Part shown: positions 1 to 10,420 of the stretch, in pieces | Layout of the letters: each line of letters opens with the position of its first letter | How positions within the stretch are numbered: position 1 is the first letter of the stretch | Assembly: GCF_013299185.1 (NCBI RefSeq) | Contig: NZ_JAAFKG010000003.1 | Location: forward strand, 62,001 to 126,000 | DNA: 64,000 nt | Source of the DNA: Microcoleus sp. bin48.metabat.b7b8b9.023 | Lineage (GTDB): Bacteria; Cyanobacteriota; Cyanobacteriia; Cyanobacteriales; Microcoleaceae | Direction: 5' to 3' | Notes under the pieces: model-generated | The model's input: only the letters and a program-made list of their open reading frames with translations | The model's database searches: none | What the model was told of the DNA's origin: nothing | Translations under genes and position numbers: made by a program

Positions 1-2
1 CA

Positions 3-2249
3 GATACAGGCTGGCACGATATCGCGCCCTACAGCACTGAAAATTTGTCTCTGCTGAGAACGCCCGAGGATTTGGCTTACGTTATTTATACCTCTGGTTC
101 GACCGGAAATCCCAAGGGTGTAATGATTGCTCACCGAGGCATGGTTCACCACAGCAAGGCGATCGCACAGGCATTTAATCTTGGATCGGGCGATCGGGTA
201 CTTCAATTCTCTAGCATGAGCTTTGACATCATCATTGAGGAAGTTTTTCCATCCTTGGTAAGTGGTGCAACAATCGTGCTGCGAACTGAAGAGTGTATTA
301 GCTCTACCCGCAAATTTCTCGAATTTATTGAGCAAGAACGCATTACTATTCTGGACTTGCCAACTGCTTTTTGGCACGGCCTCGTCAGCGGACTCTCATT
401 GCTAAATGTTCCCATGCCTCCAGATGTGAGATTGGTGATTGTGGGCGGAGAAAAAGCCTCTCGCGCTCTGTATGGTGAATGGCGACAATTGGTTGGGGAA
501 TATCCTCGTTGGCTCAATACCTATGGGCCGACTGAAACTACGGTGACTGCCACCATTTTTGACCCGATCGCTGAAGGTTACGATCTCAGTAGTGAAGCAG
601 ACATTCCGATCGGTCGCCCTCTTCCCAACAGCCAAATTTACATTCTGGATGAAAACCTAAATCCTGTACCAGATGGCGATGTTGGAGAACTGTATATTGG
701 CGGCCCAGGGCTTGCAAGGGGATATCTCAATTTGGCAGAACGCACTGCAAGTAAGTTTATTCCTAATCCATTGAGCGATCGACCTGGAGCCAAACTTTAC
801 ACAACAGGGGATACTGCCCGCTATTTACCCAATGGAACGTTGGAGTTTATTGGTCGCATCGATTTTCAAGTAAAAATTCGAGGTTTTCGGATTGAGTTAC
901 TAGAGATTGAAACCTATTTGGAACAGTACCCATCTGTGGAGCAAGGTATAGTTTTGGCACGGGAAGATGTACCCGGTGAAAAGCGCTTAGTGGCATATAT
1001 CATTCCGAAGCACGGACAACCAACTCAGGTATCTGCATTGCGTAGTTTTCTACAAACAAAGCTACCGGCATACATGATTCCGGCAGCGGTTGTAGTGATG
1101 GAGAGCTTCCCCATGACCCCCAATGGTAAAGTCGATCGTCGTGCATTCCCAGAACCGCAGATTGCTGATATGCTTCAGCAGGGTGAAATTGTGTTGCCTA
1201 TTGATGGGCTAGAATCTCAACTTGTCAAAATTTGGGAGCAGGTACTCAGTATTAAGCCGATCGGTACTACCGATAATTTCATGGATTTAGGCGGTACATC
1301 CCTGTTAGCAGCTCGCTTAGCTGACAAAATTGATGAAAAGTTCCAGCAGAGTTGGCCACTATCGATTATCTTCCAAGCCCCAACCATCAAACAATTAGCC
1401 AACATTCTACGTCAAGGCAATATCCCCAACCAAAGCCTTTCCTTAGTTGAGATTCAACCGAAGGGTTCTCAGACACCACTATTTCTGTTTGAAGGAGTGT
1501 CTATTTATCATCCGTTAATTCCATATTTGGGCCTAGATCGGCCGATATATGGCTTAATTGCCATTGCTAAAGATGGCGTGAATGGGCCAGTCAATCAAGT
1601 TGAGGCGATCGCAGACTATTACATCAATGAACTTGTGAAGGTACAACCAGAAGGCCCCTATTATTTGGGTGGTTTGTCATTTGGAGGTATTGTTGCTTTT
1701 GAGGTAGCTCAAAAATTGGCAGCTAAAGGACAGGAAACAGCGTTAGTTGTGATGTTTGATTCGATGTTGCCCTCTGCCTACAAGCCATTACCCATTCAGC
1801 AGCGGCTGCGCTTCCATGCCCAAAAAATTGCTAAGCAGGGTATAGGTTACATCCTCAGTAGTGTCGTCGATAAAATAACGACAGTTACAGACAAAATGAC
1901 AATGCTGGCCCGCAAGACGATCGGGCAAAACATTAAGGTGAAAGAACCTACAGAGTCAATGTCTTACACCACAGACTATTTGATGACAGAGAAGATAATT
2001 GAGCAAGCAGAACGAGCTTACCTGCCAAAACCCTATGCTGGCAAAGTCGTTATGTTTAGAGCGCTCGATTCTCAAGATGGCCTAAGTGTCAGTCTCGATC
2101 CGGATCTAGGCTGGAAACCTTATCTCAAAGACGGTATGACCATTTACGATGTACCTGGAGACCATCTAAGTATTTTACAGGAACCCAATGTCGGGGCGAT
2201 CGGCAACCAAATCAAGCTATTGCTGGAAGAGGGAATGGTGCACCACTAA
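3..2249 (+). CDS. Non-ribosomal peptide synthetase, C-terminal part (A-PCP-TE), 5'-truncated by window edge
   Basis: The frame is open to the left edge (from base 3), so this is the 3' part of a larger NRPS gene and the TTG at 45 is not its start. Counting residues from base 45, the adenylation core is visible: A3 'YTSGSTGNPKG' near residue 15, A4 'FDIIIEEVF', A5 'NTYGPTETT', A7 'YTTGDTARYLPNG', A8 'KIRGFRIELLEIE' and A10 'NGKVDRR' near 360. A carrier domain follows with 'LGGTSL' near 418 (Ser for phosphopantetheine). A type I thioesterase has 'GLSFGG' near 545 (nucleophile Ser) and 'GDHLS' near 707 (catalytic His). The TE marks this as the terminal module, which releases the finished peptide in the cytoplasm. 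By my hand alignment the specificity-pocket residues start D-I-E-D; I do not recognise the substrate. No downstream biosynthetic gene follows, so the cluster lies to the left. Confidence 0.95.
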   Translation, partial: DTGWHDIAPYSTENLSLLRTPEDLAYVIYTSGSTGNPKGVMIAHRGMVHHSKAIAQAFNLGSGDRVLQFSSMSFDIIIEEVFPSLVSGATIVLRTEECISSTRKFLEFIEQERITILDLPTAFWHGLVSGLSLLNVPMPPDVRLVIVGGEKASRALYGEWRQLVGEYPRWLNTYGPTETTVTATIFDPIAEGYDLSSEADIPIGRPLPNSQIYILDENLNPVPDGDVGELYIGGPGLARGYLNLAERTASKFIPNPLSDRPGAKLYTTGDTARYLPNGTLEFIGRIDFQVKIRGFRIELLEIETYLEQYPSVEQGIVLAREDVPGEKRLVAYIIPKHGQPTQVSALRSFLQTKLPAYMIPAAVVVMESFPMTPNGKVDRRAFPEPQIADMLQQGEIVLPIDGLESQLVKIWEQVLSIKPIGTTDNFMDLGGTSLLAARLADKIDEKFQQSWPLSIIFQAPTIKQLANILRQGNIPNQSLSLVEIQPKGSQTPLFLFEGVSIYHPLIPYLGLDRPIYGLIAIAKDGVNGPVNQVEAIADYYINELVKVQPEGPYYLGGLSFGGIVAFEVAQKLAAKGQETALVVMFDSMLPSAYKPLPIQQRLRFHAQKIAKQGIGYILSSVVDKITTVTDKMTMLARKTIGQNIKVKEPTESMSYTTDYLMTEKIIEQAERAYLPKPYAGKVVMFRALDSQDGLSVSLDPDLGWKPYLKDGMTIYDVPGDHLSILQEPNVGAIGNQIKLLLEEGMVHH

Positions 2250-2515
2250 AGTTTTTGGCATTCTTAATCTATATTCAGTCAGGGTGACATCGAACTTATT
2301 GCGGCGATCGGAAAGATGAGGTACAACTTAGATTTTAGATTTGAGATTAAGGGATTCGAGGATTCGGGGATTGTCGGATTGGGGAATAGTTAATAAATTC
2401 GTGAAGACCTCATCTTTGGGAAAACCGCTATAGATAAATCAAGAACGTAGAACTTCCCTCGATCGAGCCTGCAAAACATTTTTAAACTCTCTATTTCTAA
2501 ACACTCTACCCTAAC

Positions 2516-2713
2516 TCAATATGCTTCGGTTAACGCTTTTTTGCGAATCTCATCTAAAGATTTCATACGCAATACAAGCATTTTTTGAAATTCCGGTATT
2601 TCTGAAATGAATTGTACAGCAACCTCCACATCGGTTAGGACAGAAATAAACTCATGAATAGATTTCTGACCCCTCCAGCATAAGCGGTTTAATTTCGTTG
2701 CTACAACAGTCAA
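2516..2713 (-). pseudogene. Short coding remnant of unknown family
   Basis: A 65-codon frame opens with a TTG that lies inside a heptamer repeat array, so its start is not credible. The protein end contains 'FQKMLVLRMKSLDEIRKKAL'. A closely similar stretch, 'WQIMPVLPRKWRGEIRQKAL', can be read on the minus strand at about 46447-46512, inside a MITE-like element. Two diverged copies of the same C-terminal piece suggest fragments of a once mobile or multi-copy gene rather than a functional protein. I do not recognise the family. Confidence 0.3.
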
Positions 2714-2736
2714 CAGTCAACAGTCAACAGTCAACA
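2704..2736. repeat. STRR heptamer array (CAACAGT)n
   Basis: About four and a half copies of the heptamer CAACAGT in tandem. Short tandemly repeated heptamers of this kind are known from filamentous cyanobacteria. This is one of seven arrays in the window; the others are at 6583, 16601, 17431, 18258, 22084 and 48572. Confidence 0.85.
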
Positions 2737-2765
2737 CAAGCGCGGTTTACCGTTCATTTCACTCA

Positions 2766-2792
2766 CAAAAAAAGAGGCGCACTCGCGCCTCT
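2766..2792 (-). terminator. Rho-independent terminator of prk
   Basis: Perfect 8-bp inverted repeat AGAGGCGC/GCGCCTCT (2773-2780 and 2785-2792) with a 4-nt loop. On the minus strand it is followed by a run of seven T. It lies about 20 bases past the prk stop codon. Confidence 0.85.
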
Positions 2793-2813
2793 CAAATCTT
2801 TCATGCCAGAGTT

Positions 2814-3818
2814 CTAAACACTAACAGCAACTTTTGATTCTTTTGCAGTCAACTTCTCGTAAGTCGCCCGCATCTTCAATCCGACCAATACTTGGAACAA
2901 ACCTGTGCCATTGTTGGAACCAGGATATTCGCGGTGTTGGAGTAACAGGTGAGTCAACTCGCCTTCGTATTTCGCAGAAGTCTTGCTCAAGTGGCTTTCG
3001 ATGTAAATCACTTCTTCGAGATTCTCGAACTGACCGTCTACTTCCAAAATCGAGACTTCGTGGCCGTAGAAAGCATCTGGGCCGTAGTACATCTTAATTC
3101 CGGGATAGGAACAAGTCAGTTTGCGACCGCAAGGAATCCAGTTAATTGTTGAACCTTCGTCAAACAAATACGCAGGTTCAAAGTTAGCGATACCTTCGCG
3201 CTGGATCATTTGGACGCGCAGAACCTTCCGTTCTTTGTCATCTTTGATCAAGTTGGTCGGCAATACTTGAATTACCACGTCAGCATATTGCTTTTGTGGG
3301 TCGATGTAGGCTGTGAAATCCGGTTTGCGAGCATTGATTGCAAACAACACGTCTTCGTAACGGTGGCCCCGTTCCGCCATGTCGCGCTGGATTTTCCAAG
3401 CAATTTTTACTTCGTCGCTGATGTCGAGGTAGACGCTGAAGTCGAGGAGATTTCTGACTCGCTCATCGTAAAGGGGGTGTAACCCCTCAATCACAATCAC
3501 GTGATTCGGCTCTACCCGCTCAGGAGGATCGAGCAGACCGGTTTCGTGGTTGTAAATCGGCTTGTCTATTCCCCGACCTTCTTTGAGCGCTTTCATTTGC
3601 TCGGCCATCAGGTCAAAATTGTTCGCTCTGGGGTCAAGGGCGGTAATCCCTGTTTCCTTGCGTTGCTTGCGATCGAGACAATGATAGTCGTCAAGGCAGA
3701 TTACAGTCACGAAATCTTCCCCGAACAAATCTGTCAATCGGCGCAAAAAAGTAGATTTTCCGCATCCGGAGTCTCCGGCAACGCCAATTAAAACCACGCG
3801 ATCCGGCTTACTGGTCAT
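2814..3818 (-). CDS. prk: Phosphoribulokinase
   Basis: Phosphorylates ribulose 5-phosphate with ATP to give ribulose 1,5-bisphosphate, the Rubisco substrate, in the Calvin-Benson cycle (cytosol). The 334-aa length is normal for cyanobacterial PRK. The P-loop 'GVAGDSGCGKST' is near residues 13-24, followed by the 'VICLDDYH' segment, 'NFDLMAEQM' and 'VIEGLHPLYDERVR' typical of the PRK/uridine kinase fold. Two cysteines (in GCGKST and VICLDD) are in the positions used for thioredoxin/CP12 redox control in oxygenic phototrophs. It starts with ATG at 3818 and ends just before a strong hairpin terminator, so it is probably monocistronic. Confidence 0.97.
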   Translation of the reverse strand: MTSKPDRVVLIGVAGDSGCGKSTFLRRLTDLFGEDFVTVICLDDYHCLDRKQRKETGITALDPRANNFDLMAEQMKALKEGRGIDKPIYNHETGLLDPPERVEPNHVIVIEGLHPLYDERVRNLLDFSVYLDISDEVKIAWKIQRDMAERGHRYEDVLFAINARKPDFTAYIDPQKQYADVVIQVLPTNLIKDDKERKVLRVQMIQREGIANFEPAYLFDEGSTINWIPCGRKLTCSYPGIKMYYGPDAFYGHEVSILEVDGQFENLEEVIYIESHLSKTSAKYEGELTHLLLQHREYPGSNNGTGLFQVLVGLKMRATYEKLTAKESKVAVSV

Positions 3819-5995
<2,177 letters not shown>

Positions 5996-6022
5996 TGTGT
6001 AGCTTGATTTAATCTGATTTGT

Positions 6023-6052
6023 AGGGCGAGCTTAGGCTTGCCCTATTTTTTT
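6023..6052 (+). terminator. Rho-independent terminator of petH
   Basis: AGGGCGAGC / GCTTGCCCT stem (one G-T pair) followed by ATTTTTTT, starting 28 bases after the petH stop codon. Confidence 0.85.
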
Positions 6053-6242
6053 ATGAAACAGTTTTTAGCCCGCATTCCGCAGTTATGGCTTTGATGAGTA
6101 AGGTTTTTCATGTATTCACTTTATAAAAAACATCTGCGCCTGTCTTTTCTAATTTTGGTATTATTATTGTCTGATTTTTGCGACGACATAAAAAAAAATG
6201 AATTCACAGATATTTCCTAATATATTCCCTTGTGGAATCCTT

Positions 6243-6359
6243 GAGCTAATACCATTTTTTTAAAGTTATGACAGACTTTAGCAAACAGGGAAAGTGGATA
6301 CATTACAATGTCTTGTCGTCCTCGATCTCTATCGGATATTTAGAAAAATGGTATAACTC
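6243..6359. mobile_element. MITE-like element with terminal inverted repeats
   Basis: The left end reads GAGCTAATACCATTTTTT and the reverse complement of the right end reads GAGTTATACCATTTTTCT; the imperfect match extends for about 24 bases. The 117-bp element has no ORF. No target duplication could be judged by eye. Confidence 0.6.
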
Positions 6360-6366
6360 AAAAAAG

Positions 6367-6398
6367 CCTAAAGTGCTTGCTGGGCAAACACTTCAGGT
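6367..6398. terminator. Hairpin flanked by A and T tracts
   Basis: Stem CCTAAAGTGCTTGC / GCAAACACTTCAGG (12 of 14 positions pair, plus wobble), with AAAAA on the left and a T-rich tract on the right. It could work as a bidirectional terminator between the petH and CHAT genes. Confidence 0.4.
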
Positions 6399-6582
6399 TT
6401 GAATTTTTTAATTTCATAACCATCAATTCTATTTAAATATCTGCGGAATCTGGGCTATAATTCAATACGGTTTACTTAAGATAGTCCGAAGAGAGGAACG
6501 AAGCAATCTCCGTATCTATTTCTCATCGGATTTTACCCCCAGGGCGCTATACCAGTAAAGGGTATTGGGCTATAATTAATGA

Positions 6583-6650
6583 CAACAGTCAACAGTCAAC
6601 AGTCAGCAGTCAACAGTCAGCAGTCAACAGTCAACAGTCAACAGTCAACT
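6583..6650. repeat. STRR heptamer array
   Basis: About nine tandem heptamers CAACAGT with CAGCAGT variants. It ends a few bases before the stop codon of the convergently placed CHAT gene (stop at 6653-6655). Confidence 0.85.
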
Positions 6651-6652
6651 CA

Positions 6653-9600
6653 CTAAATTCCAGCAGCAGTAAAAGCTGCCCAGTGATAAGGATTGGCAAA
6701 AGGACAGGGTTTGCGGTTGCGAATTTGCTGTAAAGATGCTTCAGCAATCAGGCGAGAACTTTGTGAAAGCCGATCGAACATTTGCGAAATTTGAGGCTGA
6801 AAATCCGCCAGCAACACCTCCAATTCCTCGCCTGTCAAATCCCGCAGCCACCTTTGAGCCTCCGCAAGCGATCGCGCCACATCTCCCACTTGCAATCGAG
6901 GAAAACGCCCGAGATTTTCATAAAACTTGCTCGTCAGCAGCAGCGTTGAAACATCATTCACTTTCCACAGGCTGCTGACAACACTAGATGTGCCAGCATA
7001 CAACAAACCCGCGGACAAACCGACAAAATCTTCTGTACCGCTGACTGAGCCTGCTGCAATTTCGCAAGCCGATAAAGTAACTAAAAAGTATTGCCGACAA
7101 TCGAAATTAAAAATTTCCTCCAAAGTCATAGTATCATTTCTCACAAATACGCCTGATTTGAGCGGGAAAGCGAAATCAAGCACGCTCAAACAAGCAAAGT
7201 GAGCGCATTTTTTCTGCTGCACTTGTCCTATTTTCGCGGATGAATCCCCATCATTTACAGATATCGATCGAGAAAAAGCCTCTTTAATTGCTGGCTTCTG
7301 GCGCAAAATTTCTGCACTGGAAAAACCTTGAGAAATACTGCCGATTTCCAGGTTGCTGTAAAGCGCATCTCTGCTGAAAGTGGGAACTGCCAACAGGTGC
7401 TGCAAATTCGGTCTGTAGCGGCCGATAGCTGCGCTGCGCGCGATTTGTCTCAACCGCAATAGCTGGCAGCTAGGAGCATAGCGAATTCCTCCGGCAAATC
7501 GATCGATCAAATAAGCAGGAGGAGGTGAAATTTCCCCAAAGGACGAACTGTGAGAAAAATCCGAACTGTTGTGCGTATCCAAAAGATCGAAACCGCTGCG
7601 ATCGCCGCCATGAGATCTGAAAATTGCCCCGGTGTCCTCCAACCCGTCTCTCACCCCCAAAGGCAAAGCATGGAGCGGCAAAGCGTGCAAAAATCGGTGC
7701 GGCACCACAATTAGCCGATCGCAATTTTCCGGAATCAGCGCCACCACTCGATCGATTTCCAACAGCGCGGCCAAGCGTTTGAGGCGAGCCGGGAGATGAT
7801 TGATCCAGCGACCTTTTTGCTCGGAATAAGCGCTGAGGTACTCTCCGGCCCAAGTTTCGGCAGCTAAAGCATTTCCCGCCGCACAGAGGTGAACGGCGGG
7901 ATATTCTGCACTCTTCACCACCACAAAAGCCACTACCAAATCCTCCAAACTCGCCCACACCACAGCAGCGCAATTGGCATCAGGCAACAATTGGCGAATT
8001 TGCTCGAAAGTAATGGGTTCAACTTTGCGAGCTAAGCTGAAGAAAGGGTCGTTTGCCTGCACCTCGCGCGCAATCAACCCATCAAACTGCCGCCACAATT
8101 GATTTAAGTGCATAAAATCGGTGTTCGGCATCAGAGAACCGCTGTTCAAACCAGAGGTGTCGCCCTCAGAAATCAAGCTAGTGCTGGGTTCGGGTTGTCG
8201 GTGTTGTTGCTGCCGCTGTTCCCTGGCTATTTCCAGTTGCAATGACTCCAACTCGCTGCGTACCGCTGCCGGAATGTCGCCTTTTGGGGTCAGGGGGGAT
8301 TTAACCAGGAGTTCTACCAAATTCCGATTTTTGTGGCGTTCAGCGTATTCCAGGGCTTTAGCGTAATATTCCGGCTGGCCCGGAGCGAGTTCTAGGCAAA
8401 CTTGTACGAGGGATTTATAGAGTCCTCTCCAGGTGCTGACTAATTTGGCTTTTGAGTTACTTCCCCGATCGCCCAAATCTGCCGCATCAACCCCAACTTC
8501 GCTCCGCAAGAATTCCACAGTATCGACAGCAGTAGTAAAAACGCCGTAGGCGCGCAGCAACTCGCCTCGCCTTCGGTAAGCTTCACCCAAATAAAATAAA
8601 ATTTGTGCCCAACGGTGGGGATAGGTTTCGCGAGTGTAGATTTGGCCGGCACTGTGATAGCAGGCGATCGCGCTTTCGATGCGAGACGAGTTTTCCGTCT
8701 CCGTCAGTTCCGAAAAAGCTCGGCCCAGATAAATTTGCAGCATGGCCCAGCGGTGGGGAGCAGCCTGCTTGGTGTAGACTTGGGCTGCATTTTGATAACA
8801 GGCGATCGCGCTTTTGAGATTGCGGTTTTTTTCGCCTTTGACGTGTTGGCTGAAAGCGCGGCCGAGGTAGGCACAGAGCATTGCCCAGCGTTCGGGAGTT
8901 TTTTGGCGGTTGCAAAAGAGCAAAGCATTTTGATAGCAGGCGATCGCCATTTCCAGATTTTCCGCTTTTTCCCCTTTCACCCGGAGACTGTAGATCCTGC
9001 CGAGGTAAGTTTGGATCGAACCCCAGGCTTCGGGAAATTTGATGCGAGTGTAGACTTGCAAAGAATTTTGAAAGCAGGTGAGTGCCATTTCCAGATTTTC
9101 CACTCCTTCGCCCTTAATTCGATCGATAAACACTCTGCCCAAATTCCTTTGAGTCGTCGCCCATTGCAGCGGAAAAGCTTCCTTAGTCCGCACTTGTAAA
9201 GCTCTCTGGTAGCAGTTGACAGCGTATTCGAGATTTTCTGCCCGATTCCCCCGCAGGAACTCATAGTAAGCATTTGCTAAATTATTTTGAGTCGTCGCCC
9301 AGCGTCGGGGAAACATCTTGCGGTTGTAGACTTGCAAGGCATTGTGGTAGCAAATGACTGCCTGTTCGAGATTTTGGGCTTTGTCACCGCGCAGTCGGCG
9401 GCTGTAAGCGCGGCCGAGATTGTTTTGAGTGCTTGCCCAATCTCCCCCAAAACCTTCGCGGTTGCGAACTTGTAGGGCGTTTTGATAGCAGGCGATCGCA
9501 ATTTCGAGATTTTCGGCCGCATCTCCCCTGAGGCGCTCGCTATAAGCGTTTCCCAGATTGTTTTGCAGCGTCGCCCACTGTTCCGGGTACTGTTCGCGAG

Positions 9601-10282
9601 TTCGCACTTCCAGGGCATTGACAAAGCAAGCAATGGCTTGTTCGATATTTTGAGCCTTATCGCCTTTGGGGCGATCGGTATAAGCATTGCCCAGATTATT
9701 TTGCATGACTGCCCACTCTTGGGGAAAGTCTTTGCGGGTAAACACCTTAGCCACGGTTTCGTAACCGGCGATTTCAATTTCCAAGTTATTCGCCTTGCTA
9801 CCGAGGGGAAACCGCCCTATTTTGTTGCTCAGATTGCCAATTAGGGCCGCAATGCGCCTCGCCTCTGATTCTTGGGCAGTAGGGAGTACCAAATTTGCCC
9901 AACGGCGCAGCAGATCCGCAAAATTCTGGTCGAGTTTGTCTAAATTGTTTCTCAGCAGCGCGTACACGTGCTGCGAATCAGGGTTGCGCGCCACTGCTTG
10001 CAATACTTCTGCTAAAAAAGCCAGATATGCTGCGCCGGTTCCGGGCAATTTAGCATTGCTTTTGGCAGATTCTAAGGGTGCGATCGTCCTTTGAAAGAAT
10101 TTTGCAGCTTTGAGCAAGCTGTCTCGTGTCAGTGCCGGCTCTTCCAAGTACAGCATTTGCACAAACCCAAAGTCGATCGACTTTGAGTCAGTCCTCAAAA
10201 TCAAATCTATTCCTGAGTCCACAGGATTTTCCAGCAGCGCTCGGAGCATATTAACATCAGTTTCGCGACGCTGTTCGTCCAT
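6653..10282 (-). CDS. TPR-repeat protein with C-terminal CHAT (caspase-like) protease domain
   Basis: About 1209 aa from the ATG at 10282 ('MDEQRRETDVNML'). The frame extends to a TTG at 10372, but those 30 residues overlap the 3' end of the TnpB element, so I prefer the ATG. Nine repeats of about 50 aa ('QNNLGNAY..R..GD...NLE.AI.CY.NAL.V') fill roughly residues 190-640. The C-terminal CHAT domain has a candidate catalytic His in 'CAHFAC' (near 1028) and Cys in 'LSACE' (near 1073), with the usual 'NPYHWAAF' ending. CHAT proteases paired with TPRs are known in bacterial conflict and cell-death systems (for example TPR-CHAT in type III-E CRISPR). No partner effector is adjacent here, so its substrate and trigger are unknown. 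Confidence 0.88.
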   Translation of the reverse strand: MDEQRRETDVNMLRALLENPVDSGIDLILRTDSKSIDFGFVQMLYLEEPALTRDSLLKAAKFFQRTIAPLESAKSNAKLPGTGAAYLAFLAEVLQAVARNPDSQHVYALLRNNLDKLDQNFADLLRRWANLVLPTAQESEARRIAALIGNLSNKIGRFPLGSKANNLEIEIAGYETVAKVFTRKDFPQEWAVMQNNLGNAYTDRPKGDKAQNIEQAIACFVNALEVRTREQYPEQWATLQNNLGNAYSERLRGDAAENLEIAIACYQNALQVRNREGFGGDWASTQNNLGRAYSRRLRGDKAQNLEQAVICYHNALQVYNRKMFPRRWATTQNNLANAYYEFLRGNRAENLEYAVNCYQRALQVRTKEAFPLQWATTQRNLGRVFIDRIKGEGVENLEMALTCFQNSLQVYTRIKFPEAWGSIQTYLGRIYSLRVKGEKAENLEMAIACYQNALLFCNRQKTPERWAMLCAYLGRAFSQHVKGEKNRNLKSAIACYQNAAQVYTKQAAPHRWAMLQIYLGRAFSELTETENSSRIESAIACYHSAGQIYTRETYPHRWAQILFYLGEAYRRRGELLRAYGVFTTAVDTVEFLRSEVGVDAADLGDRGSNSKAKLVSTWRGLYKSLVQVCLELAPGQPEYYAKALEYAERHKNRNLVELLVKSPLTPKGDIPAAVRSELESLQLEIAREQRQQQHRQPEPSTSLISEGDTSGLNSGSLMPNTDFMHLNQLWRQFDGLIAREVQANDPFFSLARKVEPITFEQIRQLLPDANCAAVVWASLEDLVVAFVVVKSAEYPAVHLCAAGNALAAETWAGEYLSAYSEQKGRWINHLPARLKRLAALLEIDRVVALIPENCDRLIVVPHRFLHALPLHALPLGVRDGLEDTGAIFRSHGGDRSGFDLLDTHNSSDFSHSSSFGEISPPPAYLIDRFAGGIRYAPSCQLLRLRQIARSAAIGRYRPNLQHLLAVPTFSRDALYSNLEIGSISQGFSSAEILRQKPAIKEAFSRSISVNDGDSSAKIGQVQQKKCAHFACLSVLDFAFPLKSGVFVRNDTMTLEEIFNFDCRQYFLVTLSACEIAAGSVSGTEDFVGLSAGLLYAGTSSVVSSLWKVNDVSTLLLTSKFYENLGRFPRLQVGDVARSLAEAQRWLRDLTGEELEVLLADFQPQISQMFDRLSQSSRLIAEASLQQIRNRKPCPFANPYHWAAFTAAGI

Positions 10283-10420
10283 CGTGCATTCCGCCGAACT
10301 ATTAACGATAGGATTGCTGCTTCCGTGCAGCCATATGAAATCAGGAACTGTGTGAACGAACCTGACGGTCAACGGAGTACCGTTAGACCGCAGGCTTCTT
10401 TTTCCTTTTTTGCAAAGGCT
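10283..10420 (-). ncRNA. Probable omega-RNA / right end of the TnpB element
   Basis: In IS605-type elements the guide RNA overlaps the 3' end of tnpB and runs to the element end. Around the stop codon the minus strand carries short stems: AACGG-TACT-CCGTT, and CTGCGGTC.. followed by GACCGTCAG. The exact 3' boundary, and hence the guide segment, cannot be set from this sequence alone. Confidence 0.4.

Larger units (their letters stand above)
2250..2813. other. Intergenic region after the NRPS gene
   Basis: This stretch holds no well-supported full gene. It contains a possible coding remnant (2516-2713, minus), a heptamer array at 2704-2736 and the terminator of the prk gene at 2773-2799. The first 260 bases after the NRPS stop show no clear terminator or ORF. 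Confidence 0.6.
5996..6652. other. Gene-free interval between petH and the CHAT gene
   Basis: Contains the petH terminator (6023-6052), a MITE-like element (6243-6359), a separate hairpin (6367-6398) and a heptamer array (6583-6650). No coding sequence seen. Confidence 0.7.

Noticed and set aside
8440-9844. Several overlapping ORFs on both strands within the CHAT gene
   Set aside because: They are other-frame readings of the 50-residue TPRs and repeat with the same period.
10283-10372. N-terminal extension of the CHAT protein from a TTG
   Set aside because: The extra 30 codons lie in the presumed TnpB element end; an internal ATG gives a more natural start.
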